The translations under genes and the position numbers were made by a program. The notes below the pieces were generated by a model. It was not told the DNA's origin. It did no database searches and saw only the letters and a list, made by a program, of their open reading frames with translations. From assembly GCF_007990935.1 (NCBI RefSeq), contig NZ_BJXJ01000015.1, positions 44,985 to 108,984 of the forward strand: a DNA stretch of 64,000 bases, read 5' to 3'. Of the stretch, positions 9,086 to 17,815 are shown piece by piece; position 1 is the stretch's first letter; each line of letters starts with the position of its first letter. This DNA comes from Vibrio sagamiensis NBRC 104589 (GTDB lineage Bacteria; Pseudomonadota; Gammaproteobacteria; Enterobacterales; Vibrionaceae).

Positions 9086-9980
9086 CTTACCCTTTATACA
9101 TCGTTTCCATGCAATGACAGTGCCCTGTGAAGTTCAAGTTTTATCGCTTGATTCATTGAGTGACTTCAAAGAAAGGGCAAGAAAAGTAACAACAGAGATA
9201 GAGCAAAACACACATCGTCTAGAAGCTAAATATAACTTCTATTGTAACAATTCATGGCTGACACAAAGTGTTAATCAACGTCGCTCATTTAAAGTAAACC
9301 TTGACCCTGAATCGGTTGATGTATTTAAGCACCTTGAACGGCTGAGCCAGATGACATTCGACACGTTTGACACCACAGTTGGCGGCATTAAGCATCTTTT
9401 AAAACAAAAACCCAACATACCTCACAATCATGCCTTTCAGATTCTCTCTTCTGCGATGGGTAAACAAGCATGGGAACTTCATGGATCGCAATTGTACGTC
9501 CCAGACTCACGCACTCGCTTCGATTTTGGTGGAGTCATAAAAGAGTATGCCGTCGATCAAGCCGTGGAAATTGGCAAACATCATGGTGTGACTTCAATGT
9601 TAGTCAATTTTGGCGGTGATATCTATGCCTTAGGTAAAAAACCTGACGGCTCATCGTTCAATATTGCTGTATTAGATCCAAGGGACAACAAAACGCCATT
9701 TTTCGCAGTTCCGCTGAGTGATGCTGCACTTACCACATCAGCTCACTGCGAACGTCAGATACAATTTGGCGATAAAATCACATCTCATATTTTATGCAAA
9801 CAAGACGTTGAGCAAAAAATTCTTTCGGTAACAGCTATTTCATCATCAACCATAGAAGCTGGCGTACTTAGTACTTCACTGACGCTAAACCCAAATATTT
9901 CACCACCTGAAGATAGCGCCATTATTTACATTGACGATCAACTACATATTCATCAAGACACGGAGTTCTTGTCATCATGA
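9075..9980 (+). CDS. ApbE-like FAD:protein FMN transferase, apparently without signal peptide
   Basis: A 301-residue member of the ApbE family, which attaches FMN covalently to Thr or Ser of partner proteins. Family blocks seen: TFDTFDTTVGGI near 94-105, DFGGVIKEYAVD at 150-161, NFGGDI at 178-183, TTSAH at 220-224. The C-terminal block, usually ADALAT with a metal-binding Asp, reads EAGVLST (261-267), so that Asp is Gly here. No signal or lipobox is present with start ATG 9075; an in-frame ATG at 9006 lies deep inside the previous gene. It could be an active cytoplasmic variant or a diverged relative. The stop overlaps the dsbD start (ATGA). Confidence 0.82.
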   Translation: MNSNLPFIHRFHAMTVPCEVQVLSLDSLSDFKERARKVTTEIEQNTHRLEAKYNFYCNNSWLTQSVNQRRSFKVNLDPESVDVFKHLERLSQMTFDTFDTTVGGIKHLLKQKPNIPHNHAFQILSSAMGKQAWELHGSQLYVPDSRTRFDFGGVIKEYAVDQAVEIGKHHGVTSMLVNFGGDIYALGKKPDGSSFNIAVLDPRDNKTPFFAVPLSDAALTTSAHCERQIQFGDKITSHILCKQDVEQKILSVTAISSSTIEAGVLSTSLTLNPNISPPEDSAIIYIDDQLHIHQDTEFLSS

Positions 9981-11731
9981 AACGCTACTTAATATCGTTA
10001 CTCCTATTGCTTAACGGTTTTTTGCATGCCCAAGAAAATCAGTTTCTTCCTGCCGAAGAAGCTTTTCATGTAACCTGGAAAATAACAGAACAAGGCGTGG
10101 CAATCAGCTTTAATATTCAACCAGGCTACTATCTCTACCAATCTCGATTTTCGTTCAAAAAAGAAACATCACTATCAATGTTAGAGCCGAGATACTCGCA
10201 GCTGGGTGAAGAAAAAAAAGATCCTACATTCGGCAATGTTGTTGTGTTTAATAAGGCGTTAAACATTACCGTGCCATACACAGGAAGTGGCAAGCTTACT
10301 TTACGCTATCAAGGTTGCGCTGACACAGGGCTTTGTTATCTACCGCAAAAACTAGAATTAGATTTACCTAAAAAAGAAATCTTTGCTCAGCAGCCATCAA
10401 AATCTGTCTATCAAAGTCTAAATGAAATAAGCACAGATATTAATAGTTTATCTTCATTTTTATCCCAAGCAAATAAATTACAAGCCCTACTTGTTTTCTT
10501 TTTACTTGGTTTAGGTTTATCACTGACACCTTGCGTTCTTCCTATGCTCCCTATTTTAGCCAGTATTATCGGGGGTGAAAAAGCGATGACAGGTAAGAAA
10601 GGTACTTTGCTTTCCTGTTCCTACGTATTTGGCATGGCATTTAGCTATGCCATAACAGGAATATTGGTAACCAGTCTTGCAAAAGGAATCAACCTTCAAG
10701 CAACAATGCAACAGCCTTGGCTACTAAGTATTTTTGCAACCATTTTTGTTCTACTCGCGTTATCCATGTTCGGCTTTTATGAACTCCAACTGCCTACCTC
10801 CTTTCAACAAAAACTCAACAACGGTTCAGTCAAGCTTAGTGGCGGTAAAATTGTCAGTGTCTTTGCCATGGGTGTAATATCAGCATTGGTGGTTTCGCCT
10901 TGCGTAAGTGCCCCACTAGCTGGTGCTTTACTTTATGTTTCAACAACTCAAGATTGGATATTTGGTGGCATAACTCTGTTTTCTATGGCTTTTGGTATGG
11001 GCATACCGCTCATCGCGATCGGAGCGAGTGGTGGTCGTTGGTTGTTAAAAAGCGGTGTGTGGATGGTTTCGGTTAAGCAAGTCTTTGGGGTGTTACTACT
11101 GGCGGTTGCTATCACTCTGCTAAGTCGTTTTGTTTCTCCATCAATCATCATGATTTTGTGGGCTTTACTCGCCATTGCTACTGGAGTTCATTTCGGAGCC
11201 TTAGAAGCAGCACCGCCGGGATGGGCACGTGCTCGCAAGTTTTCTGCCCTATTACCATTGGGCTATGGTTTTATTCTATTTGTTGGGTATTTACTAGGGA
11301 ATACCGATCCTCTTAATCCCCTTACAAGCAAAAATGTCGCTCAACCAATCACCACCCTCTTTGAAAAAACAGACTCAATTAAGCAATTGAAACAGCAGTT
11401 ACACGCTTCTAAAAGTGCCGACCAAAAAGTGATGGTCGACCTTTACGCAGATTGGTGCGTCTCATGTAAGTCGATTGAAGAGAATGTATTTCATGATCAA
11501 CAGGTCAGCCGGAAACTCAAAGATTGGAGGACCATCAAACTGGACATAACTGACAGTTCTTCAGAAAAAATGACATGGATTAATAATAAGAATGTTTTCG
11601 GTCCACCAGCAATTTTCTTCTACTCCCCCACCAGCGGTGAACTCGAATCAGCACGAATCATTGGGGATATAGATAAAGCTGGCTTTAACCGCAAACTCAA
11701 ACTAGCCAATCAGCTCACGGCACGTAGGTAA
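9977..11731 (+). CDS. dsbD: DsbD thiol:disulfide interchange protein
   Basis: A full-length 584-residue DsbD, which carries electrons from cytoplasmic thioredoxin across the inner membrane to periplasmic thiol proteins. All three parts are visible. There is a signal peptide and N-terminal immunoglobulin-like domain with Cys114 and Cys120, a membrane core with Cys186 (LTPCVLPM) and Cys309 (SPCVSAPL), and a C-terminal thioredoxin domain with DWCVSC, Cys494 and Cys497. It overlaps the ApbE-like gene by four bases. As the last gene of the cluster it likely supplies reductant to the secreted thioredoxin-like protein at 6859 (inference). A second, housekeeping dsbD probably exists elsewhere. Confidence 0.9.
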   Translation: MKRYLISLLLLLNGFLHAQENQFLPAEEAFHVTWKITEQGVAISFNIQPGYYLYQSRFSFKKETSLSMLEPRYSQLGEEKKDPTFGNVVVFNKALNITVPYTGSGKLTLRYQGCADTGLCYLPQKLELDLPKKEIFAQQPSKSVYQSLNEISTDINSLSSFLSQANKLQALLVFFLLGLGLSLTPCVLPMLPILASIIGGEKAMTGKKGTLLSCSYVFGMAFSYAITGILVTSLAKGINLQATMQQPWLLSIFATIFVLLALSMFGFYELQLPTSFQQKLNNGSVKLSGGKIVSVFAMGVISALVVSPCVSAPLAGALLYVSTTQDWIFGGITLFSMAFGMGIPLIAIGASGGRWLLKSGVWMVSVKQVFGVLLLAVAITLLSRFVSPSIIMILWALLAIATGVHFGALEAAPPGWARARKFSALLPLGYGFILFVGYLLGNTDPLNPLTSKNVAQPITTLFEKTDSIKQLKQQLHASKSADQKVMVDLYADWCVSCKSIEENVFHDQQVSRKLKDWRTIKLDITDSSSEKMTWINNKNVFGPPAIFFYSPTSGELESARIIGDIDKAGFNRKLKLANQLTARR

Positions 11732-12039
11732 CCAAGACAGATAACCTAACAAACTTGGTAAAGCAATATAACGCTAGGTTAAGCTAGTCGCTATTTAACA
11801 ACGTTTTCTAGAGTTATTTTTCGTCTACTTTTTTGACGTTTTATAAGGAATATTCAGATTTCATTTATGGCAGATGGTTAATTATAAAAGTATGGTACTT
11901 GATAAGTGTATTTTCTATTTTTTAAATTTTTATAATAAACATCATGGAAAATAAATATTTATTAGAGTTTGATGGCTTTTTCAGCGAAAGTAAACATAGT
12001 ATTTATTTCACTATATTTCAGATTTTAAAGGTATTAAAA
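11732..12039. other. Intergenic stretch, AT-rich, no gene seen
   Basis: Very AT-rich toward its right end. A TATAAT sequence at 11931-11936 could be a -10 element for the small gene at 12040, but I see no good -35 at the right distance. No convincing terminator for dsbD was found. Confidence 0.4.
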
Positions 12040-12333
12040 ATGAAAAAAACCATATCCGTATTAATAACATCTATGTTATTTCCAATAACTTCTCATGCAG
12101 AAGTTCTCCTTGGAAAAGTATCAAATATCGTATCTCGTGGTGATGTGACATTTATACAAATGACAGAGCCAAATAATAGAGTCATCATTAATCAAGAAAC
12201 ACCAAGTAATGTAAAAGATATATTGATAAATCCAAGTATCATTGATAGAGATGTAAGATTATTGATAGAAAGAGATGTTGACGATCGGACCGGTGAAGAA
12301 GTTATTAAGGCAAGAGGTGTAATCGTAAGATAA
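12040..12333 (+). CDS. Small exported protein of unknown function
   Basis: A 97-residue protein with a classic signal peptide (MKKTISVLITSMLFPITSHA-EV) and a mature part of about 75 residues. The mature part looks all-beta, alternating hydrophobic and polar residues such as GDVTFIQMTEP and DRDVRLLIERDVDD. I chose ATG 12040 because the signal peptide starts there. An upstream in-frame ATG (11944) would add 32 residues with no signal character. The pattern is reminiscent of small OB-fold or YgiW-like proteins but I do not recognise the family. It stands alone between dsbD and a convergent gene. Confidence 0.6.
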   Translation: MKKTISVLITSMLFPITSHAEVLLGKVSNIVSRGDVTFIQMTEPNNRVIINQETPSNVKDILINPSIIDRDVRLLIERDVDDRTGEEVIKARGVIVR

Positions 12334-12360
12334 AGCGCAATTGAAAATACAGCGTAAAGT

Positions 12361-12381
12361 GGGGCTTACTCATATAGCCCC
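12361..12381 (+). terminator. Hairpin, possible terminator after the small exported protein
   Basis: GGGGCT (12361-12366) pairs with AGCCCC (12376-12381) across a 9-base loop. It lies between two convergent genes. The following bases AAATATTTAC make a poor T-tract, so termination is plausible but not certain. Confidence 0.45.
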
Positions 12382-12413
12382 AAATATTTACAGTCATTCT
12401 GATCGTACTCACG

Positions 12414-13775
12414 CTAGATTACTTTAACCAAATGAGGCAGAAGTACATCAATATCATGTATTCGGTCAAACTCCATAAATTTCTGTTTCACATATTCATC
12501 TGTACCACTTTGTGATCGAGCAATATAACGATGCTTTAATAAACTCGAAGCCTTGTCCCACTGCTTTAATTGAGCATAAGCCATCAGCAAAAATTGAGAA
12601 ATGACATCTTGTTGAGCATGGCTTCCACCCAGTTTATAATGTAATTCACGTACTGGTTCCATTAACTCTATAACCTTTAAAAACTCACCTTGATGATAAG
12701 CAGCGATAGCTTGCATTATTTTAGTGCCGCTTGAGAGTTCAACTTCTTGCCTTGTGAATGGTTGATTTATAATCTGGTTAATATTGGCTTCGAGAGTTTT
12801 TATTTCACCAACCTTAGCCAAAACCATCGCATTATGTAGCTCTGTAAACATAATTGAGCTATCACCACTGATATCTTTGACAGCGCCGAGTAATTTATGC
12901 CAACGCTCCCCCACATCAACTCCGACAAAGTCTAGCCTTGCAAGCAAAGAGGCTGCATTTTGGATATCAAGATAGAGTGAAGAATCTTGAGGGTAAATCT
13001 GTTGATCGAATAAAGCTAAAGCTTGTTCAGGCTCCCCTTGTTCAAGGTGGAATAACGCAAGATGCCACCATAAATGCCCACGAAATGCATTATGTTCAGA
13101 AAATGAAACACTACTTTGTTGTAAAAAATCAATCCCTTCTTGGGTTCTTCCCTGCATTTCAAAAATGTGAGCAATGGTATGCTTTGCAATAAGATCTCGC
13201 TGATTTATTGCCAACGTTTGCCGAGCAAATATTTCCGAAAGCTGGTATTCCCCCATTTCTTCTAATGCAAATGCATGTGCAGCTGCAAACATCCAATACC
13301 CTGGAACTTTCTCATCCCAGTATGGAAGGACTTGAAGAGAAACCTGTAAAGCTCGTTGTTTCTGACCAAACCAGAATGCTTGGCCGGTAAATTGTCGGTA
13401 TGCAATAATATCAAGCGGCCACAAGCTCAAAATATGCTGCCATGTATCAAGTGCCGCTTTTAGATTATTTTGAGCCCATTGTTGCAAAGCAATCAGGTGC
13501 AATTTTTCACGTTGGTTCATTGCTACTGCTGTATTTTCGATATTTACTGCCATTGCTGCAATTGACGGAAGCGTAGAACGCCGACCATCACTGGCTTGGC
13601 TATAGGCTTTAAAAATCCAGCCTAGTGTGAAGCTTGGGTATACATTCAGTAACTCTTCTAAATCCTTCATTGCATTAGGCAGAAATGTTAATGTGTCCTC
13701 TAATACACGTTCAAATAATACTATTCCAGTCTCATCAATACCGCTGGTTGCCAGCATTCTTTTATCATTAGTCAT
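12414..13775 (-). CDS. TTC38-like tetratricopeptide repeat protein
   Basis: A 453-residue cytoplasmic protein made of helical repeats. Stretches such as AAAHAFALEEMGEY, HTIAHIFEMQGRTQEGIDFL and HLWWHLALFHLEQGEPEQAL match the pattern I know from the TTC38 family (human tetratricopeptide repeat protein 38 and its bacterial relatives), including the conserved His residues. The function of bacterial members is not established. The start ATG 13775 has AGGT 6 bases upstream. It stands next to, and in the same direction as, the TetR regulator gene upstream (88 bases apart), so co-transcription is possible. Confidence 0.75.
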   Translation of the reverse strand: MTNDKRMLATSGIDETGIVLFERVLEDTLTFLPNAMKDLEELLNVYPSFTLGWIFKAYSQASDGRRSTLPSIAAMAVNIENTAVAMNQREKLHLIALQQWAQNNLKAALDTWQHILSLWPLDIIAYRQFTGQAFWFGQKQRALQVSLQVLPYWDEKVPGYWMFAAAHAFALEEMGEYQLSEIFARQTLAINQRDLIAKHTIAHIFEMQGRTQEGIDFLQQSSVSFSEHNAFRGHLWWHLALFHLEQGEPEQALALFDQQIYPQDSSLYLDIQNAASLLARLDFVGVDVGERWHKLLGAVKDISGDSSIMFTELHNAMVLAKVGEIKTLEANINQIINQPFTRQEVELSSGTKIMQAIAAYHQGEFLKVIELMEPVRELHYKLGGSHAQQDVISQFLLMAYAQLKQWDKASSLLKHRYIARSQSGTDEYVKQKFMEFDRIHDIDVLLPHLVKVI

Positions 13776-13863
13776 TATTTACCTATTAATAGATAGTTTA
13801 AGTTCTCATAAAAAAGCCTAGTTAGGATTTAACAAGGCATTTACTAATCATTAAATATTGTTT

Positions 13864-14433
13864 TTATGCAACAAGCATAGCCAGACAGCTGTCTTTAACC
13901 GATCGAATATAATCTGCGTCTTTGAACTGTGATAAAAGCATACTACCTTCAAGAGCAACAAAAATTAATCGCGCTGCCTCATCAGCTTTAACACTCGAGA
14001 TCAACTCACTATTGTGAATACCTTGCTCGATAACTTTTTCTAGCCACTGTTCATTGACTTCAACAAATCGAGCCAGTAATTTTTCTAATCCACTCGCTAA
14101 TGAATAAAAATCAGATGCATACATACCACATAAGCACAACTTGTCTTGTTCTCTAACGCTTACAAAAACATCAGCTAAAGTCTCAATTTTTTCTTTTGCA
14201 TTCATTGAACTGTTGTCAATTTGATACAGCATCGCTTCATAGTTAGCGAGGTATCGCTCAAACACAATTGCGGCCAGATCCTGTTTAGTCTTAAAGTGAT
14301 AATGGATACTTGCCGTTTTGATACCAAGTTCGTTCTGTATATCGCGAAAACTAAAGCCATTAAATCCACGTTGCTGAATATAACTTTCGGCAAGGTTTGC
14401 GATCTTTTCTGCTGTTGGGCTGAGTTCTTTCAT
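13864..14433 (-). CDS. TetR/AcrR family transcriptional regulator
   Basis: A 189-residue regulator. The N-terminal TetR helix-turn-helix is clear: GFNGFSFRDIQNELGIKTASIHYHFKTKQDL, residues about 19-49 (quoted in part as SFRDIQNELGI and IHYHFKTKQDL). The C-terminal ligand domain is all helical, as usual. The gene is divergent from an FAD amine oxidase (start 14562). The 128-base gap between them holds two near-identical palindromes CCTA-N4-TAG(G/A), which are the likely operators for this protein. It therefore probably represses the oxidase and perhaps itself. The inducing ligand is unknown; an amine or aldehyde is a reasonable guess. Confidence 0.88.
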   Translation of the reverse strand: MKELSPTAEKIANLAESYIQQRGFNGFSFRDIQNELGIKTASIHYHFKTKQDLAAIVFERYLANYEAMLYQIDNSSMNAKEKIETLADVFVSVREQDKLCLCGMYASDFYSLASGLEKLLARFVEVNEQWLEKVIEQGIHNSELISSVKADEAARLIFVALEGSMLLSQFKDADYIRSVKDSCLAMLVA

Positions 14434-14487
14434 TTGCCTTCCAATTAAACTTTTTTCTTATATTAGCACAACAATATCAGCACCGTC

Positions 14488-14502
14488 TACCTATCAGTAG
14501 GT
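14488..14502. promoter_or_regulatory. TetR-type operator 1
   Basis: ACCTATCAGTAGGT (14489-14502) is an imperfect palindrome with half-sites CCTA and TAGG around TCAG. It lies just upstream of the -35 element of the amine oxidase promoter. An almost identical copy starts 44 bases downstream, about four helical turns away, on the same face of the DNA. Confidence 0.65.
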
Positions 14503-14503
14503 A

Positions 14504-14532
14504 TTGCACGGCAGCAAAAAATAGAATAATCT
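14504..14532 (+). promoter_or_regulatory. Sigma-70-like promoter of the FAD amine oxidase gene
   Basis: TTGCAC (14504-14509) and TAATCT (14527-14532) are separated by 17 bases, the optimal spacing. The promoter is bracketed by the two operators: operator 1 touches the -35 side and operator 2 covers the expected start point. This arrangement predicts repression by blocking polymerase. Confidence 0.55.
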
Positions 14533-14546
14533 ACCTATCAGTAGAT
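14531..14546. promoter_or_regulatory. TetR-type operator 2
   Basis: CTACCTATCAGTAGAT repeats 13 bases of operator 1 exactly (CTACCTATCAGTAG is common to both). Half-sites are CCTA (14534-14537) and TAGA (14542-14545). It overlaps the -10 region and transcription start expected for the amine oxidase, 16 bases before its ATG. Confidence 0.62.
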
Positions 14547-14561
14547 TAAATGGGAGTTAAC

Positions 14562-15653
14562 ATGAAATACGATTACATTATTGTAGGAGCTGGACTAAGC
14601 GGCCTTTCTATAGCCACACACCTTGAAAAGATAAGCAAACGTTACTTATTACTTGAAGCTCGTGAACGTAACGGTGGCAGAATATTTTCTTCTCTCACAG
14701 AGTCGCCAACGAATGATAACGATAGATTTGATCTTGGCCCTTCTTGGTTTTGGCCAAATATCAACCCTCGAGTAACTAAGCTGGTTGATGACCTCGCCTT
14801 ACCAATCATCCCTCAGTATCAAAACGGTGACATGATACTGGAACAAGCGGACAATAAGGTACAGCGTATTTCATCTGACCTTTTTTCTGCTCCCAGATCA
14901 ATGCGTCTAGCTGGTGGTATGCATCAACTAATAAAAGGGATGAATAATCAACTTTCCTCAGACAACATCAAGTATAACCATCAGGTGCAAGGAATATATC
15001 AACAAGCACAAGGAGGCTATATTGTCGACGTATTAAACCAAAATAAACACGAGCAATTTTATACAGCACAGGTTATTTTTGCGCTTCCACATCGATTGGT
15101 CGCAAATAATATTGATTTTTTACCGACTCTGCCTGAACAAGCCATCAATGATTTAAATAATGCCGATACTTGGATGGCGGCACACGCTAAGTTTTTTGCT
15201 ATTTATGATAAGCCCTTTTGGCGCAACAATGGCTTATCAGGCTATGCCAGTAGCCAAAAAGGCCCCCTTGTAGAGATTCATGATGCTACTGCGGAGGAAG
15301 GGCATGGCGCTTTATTTGGCTTTATCGGCTTCGATGCAAACACACGAGCACAACTGGGAGAAACACAACTCAAGCGAATGGCAATTAAGCAATTGGTCAG
15401 ACTCTTTGGTTCACAAGCTGAAGATGTTAAAGAAATAAAATTGTTCGATTGGTCGAAGGAAATTTACACAGCAACAGCATTAGATAAGACAATGCCTAGA
15501 TACCACCCTCGTTATGGACTGAGTAAATCATTAAGACAGCTTGGTCAGCAAGGCCTTTTGTTTGCAGGAACAGAGTCGGCAGAAGAATTTGGTGGGTTTA
15601 TCGAAGGTGCTTTAGAAGCGGCAGAAACCGTCATTAAAGTAATTTCAGATTAA
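14562..15653 (+). CDS. FAD-dependent amine oxidase (monoamine oxidase type)
   Basis: A 363-residue flavoenzyme. The N-terminus has the dinucleotide-binding motif IIVGAGLSGLS (GxGxxG at 9-14) followed by LLLEARERNGGRI, the typical ribose-binding Glu and GGR motif of the amine oxidase family. The C-terminus has LFAGTESAEEFGGFIEGALEAA, where FAD is bound again. These enzymes oxidise amines to imines or aldehydes, reducing oxygen. No signal peptide is seen, so it is cytoplasmic. GGGAG lies 6 bases before ATG 14562. An ATG at 14550 in frame has no ribosome site. The substrate cannot be read from the sequence. It is under the apparent control of the divergent TetR regulator. Confidence 0.87.
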   Translation: MKYDYIIVGAGLSGLSIATHLEKISKRYLLLEARERNGGRIFSSLTESPTNDNDRFDLGPSWFWPNINPRVTKLVDDLALPIIPQYQNGDMILEQADNKVQRISSDLFSAPRSMRLAGGMHQLIKGMNNQLSSDNIKYNHQVQGIYQQAQGGYIVDVLNQNKHEQFYTAQVIFALPHRLVANNIDFLPTLPEQAINDLNNADTWMAAHAKFFAIYDKPFWRNNGLSGYASSQKGPLVEIHDATAEEGHGALFGFIGFDANTRAQLGETQLKRMAIKQLVRLFGSQAEDVKEIKLFDWSKEIYTATALDKTMPRYHPRYGLSKSLRQLGQQGLLFAGTESAEEFGGFIEGALEAAETVIKVISD

Positions 15654-15697
15654 CAGATAACGGCACGTATAAATAATATCGATCTCTATCGATTGAA

Positions 15698-15738
15698 TCT
15701 CCCCTAAGTACCATATTTACGATGCACTCTAGGGGAGA
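15698..15738. terminator. Inverted repeat between convergent genes, possible bidirectional terminator
   Basis: TCTCCCCTA (15698-15706) is the exact complement of TAGGGGAGA (15730-15738), with 23 bases between. It lies between the stop of the amine oxidase and the stop of gltS. The right arm is followed by AAATTC only, so the terminator role is an inference from position. Confidence 0.45.
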
Positions 15739-15742
15739 AAAT

Positions 15743-16978
15743 TCACCCCAGGAAAGAAATGAAGCCCTGTAAGATAATTAAATTAACAATATCGATGAAG
15801 AAGGCTCCTACAATTGGCACAACCATAAATGCTTGTGGTGAAGGCCCAAAACGGTTCACTATCGAGCCCATGTTCATTACTGCAGTCGGTGTAGCACCTA
15901 AGCCAAAACCGTAGTGGCCACCAGACATAACAGCAGCATCGTAGTTGCTGCCCATAACTTTAAAGGTAACATAGTAGGTAAAAATCGCTAAAACCACTGA
16001 TTGAACCGCAAGGATAATTAAAAATGGAATGGCCAAATCAAAAACATTCCATAGCTTCAAACTCATCAGTGCCATAGCAAGAAACAATGACAAAGACACC
16101 GTACCAAGCATATCAATTGTTTCAGTATCGAGCTTACGAAGCTTTGTCACTTCCAGAAAATTGGTAACGATAACGCCAATGAATAAAGCATAAACAAAGT
16201 CAGGAATCATCAGCCATTTAATTTCAAATGTATTGACCCATTGTTCGACATACTTAGCACCCGCAACACAAATGAGTAAGAAAAACAGCTTTTCAATGAC
16301 TTTTTTTGCCGTCACTTTATCTTCTTCATACTCGTTATAGGTCACAAGCTCGGGAAATTTTTCATGGGTTTTTGCATTTCGCCCACCAGGCCCATATTCT
16401 GACTCTAGGGCATTTTTTTCTACCAAACGTTGTGCAACTGGACTACCAAAAATACCACCAAGAATAAGACCAAAGGTAGCGGATGCCATTGCGATTTCTA
16501 AAACATTGTCTAATCCATAAACATCATGAAACGTTTGTGACCACGCAGCTCCCGTACCATGCCCTCCCGATAAAGTAATTGAACCAGCAATCAAACCCAT
16601 TAATGGGTCAAGCCCTAACGCAGCTGCAAGCGACACTCCAACACCATTTTGGATAATGATATAAAGTGAAGCTACAGAAAGAAAAATAAAGACTTTAGCT
16701 CCTCCTTTGATCAATTGAGTATAGTTGGCTGCCAAGCCAACTGTAGCAAAAAACATCAGCATAAAGGTATTTTGCAAAGGTAGATCGAATTGTAAGTCTA
16801 TGCCATTGAAATGAAGGATGGTAATGATACAGGCAACGATTAACCCACCAACGATGGGTTCAGGAATATTAAATTTTTTTAAAATTGGTAATTTTGCATT
16901 AATAAAATGCCCCAAGAAAAGCACACTGATTGCGACCAGAAAAGATTCAAGCGCACCTACAGAAATTAAATGACTCAT
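15743..16978 (-). CDS. gltS: Sodium/glutamate symporter GltS
   Basis: A 411-residue inner-membrane transporter that takes up glutamate with sodium. GltS features visible are VGALESFLVAI at the start, LPLQNTFMLMFFATVGL, and SGGHGTGAAW with its C-terminal counterpart SGGHYGFGLGATPTA; the two Gly-rich reentrant segments mark this family. About ten membrane helices alternate with short loops. I chose ATG 16978 because AAGAGGTGAT lies directly upstream on the minus strand. An ATG at 17005 would add nine residues without a better site. The gene is monocistronic. Confidence 0.93.
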   Translation of the reverse strand: MSHLISVGALESFLVAISVLFLGHFINAKLPILKKFNIPEPIVGGLIVACIITILHFNGIDLQFDLPLQNTFMLMFFATVGLAANYTQLIKGGAKVFIFLSVASLYIIIQNGVGVSLAAALGLDPLMGLIAGSITLSGGHGTGAAWSQTFHDVYGLDNVLEIAMASATFGLILGGIFGSPVAQRLVEKNALESEYGPGGRNAKTHEKFPELVTYNEYEEDKVTAKKVIEKLFFLLICVAGAKYVEQWVNTFEIKWLMIPDFVYALFIGVIVTNFLEVTKLRKLDTETIDMLGTVSLSLFLAMALMSLKLWNVFDLAIPFLIILAVQSVVLAIFTYYVTFKVMGSNYDAAVMSGGHYGFGLGATPTAVMNMGSIVNRFGPSPQAFMVVPIVGAFFIDIVNLIILQGFISFLG

Positions 16979-17425
16979 ATCACCTCTTGTTGTCGTTAGT
17001 TTCATCCTCCGTAATGAATTAGCCTTAACTCCATCTTGTCATGGAACCAGTTTTGTTACAAAAATCGTAGAAAATCATCACAAAATAGTCGTTTACTGTC
17101 AGAGACATCTGCGGTGGTATCTTCACTCTTAACATAAATTTCATTAAGAATACTCAATCAATTTTATTGTAACAATGCAAACTAAATCAATACCATAGAG
17201 ATTTTAGTAAGTATTCACTCCTTTCTTTAAGTTTAAAACTAACTATTACTCAGATTAACAATCTAATTAAATGACGAATTTAAATTATACAATAGTTCCA
17301 TAAACCTGCTTAAGAACTGTTTACTGGTCCTCCAACAAAGTAGTAAACTTTTTCTAACAAGCTGAACAATTAAGTGCGAACTATCGTACAAGAACTGAGT
17401 TTCAAATAACTGACCAAGAACAATA
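16979..17425. other. Intergenic stretch between divergent gltS and a DCC-protein gene
   Basis: 447 bases with no open frame of interest. It is AT-rich and must contain both promoters, but I could not choose convincing -35/-10 pairs, and no operator-like palindrome longer than 7 bases stood out. Confidence 0.4.
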
Positions 17426-17815
17426 ATGAGTAAATTAACTATTTTTTTTGATGGTACCTGTCCACTGTGCGTTAAGGAAATGCAATCACTGATTCGCCGT
17501 GACCAAAAAAAACAGATTATAACAGTTGATATTAACAGTGATGCTTTCGCCCATTACCCATTTATCGACAAAGAGAAAGCCAACACTATTTTACATGCCA
17601 TTACCTGCCAAGGTGAACTTTTACTGGGTTTAGACGCTGCTCACAAAGCTTGGCAACTTGTTGGACTTGGCTGGCTTTATGCGCCACTTCGTTGGTGGTT
17701 CGTGAAACCCATTGCTGATTGGTTTTATGTTCAATTTGCAAACAATAGATACAAAATATCCTTTTTATTAACAGGTAGTTACCGTTGTAAAAATGGGACT
17801 TGTTCACGCAAATAA
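17426..17815 (+). CDS. DCC family thiol-disulfide oxidoreductase (DUF393)
   Basis: A 129-residue protein that starts with the family signature FFDGTCPLCVKEM: a DxxCxxC motif with Cys12 and Cys15 in a thioredoxin-like fold. Later residues WLYAPLRWWFVKPIADWFY are also typical. A C-terminal pair of Cys (YRCKNGTC) is present. Family members are predicted thiol oxidoreductases of unknown physiological partner. It is a single gene, 270 bases before the chemoreceptor. Confidence 0.85.
   Translation: MSKLTIFFDGTCPLCVKEMQSLIRRDQKKQIITVDINSDAFAHYPFIDKEKANTILHAITCQGELLLGLDAAHKAWQLVGLGWLYAPLRWWFVKPIADWFYVQFANNRYKISFLLTGSYRCKNGTCSRK

Noticed and set aside
17320..17360. Inverted repeat GTTTACT / AGTAAAC before the DCC gene
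   Set aside because: Only 7 bases per arm with a long loop in AT-rich DNA; not convincing as an operator.
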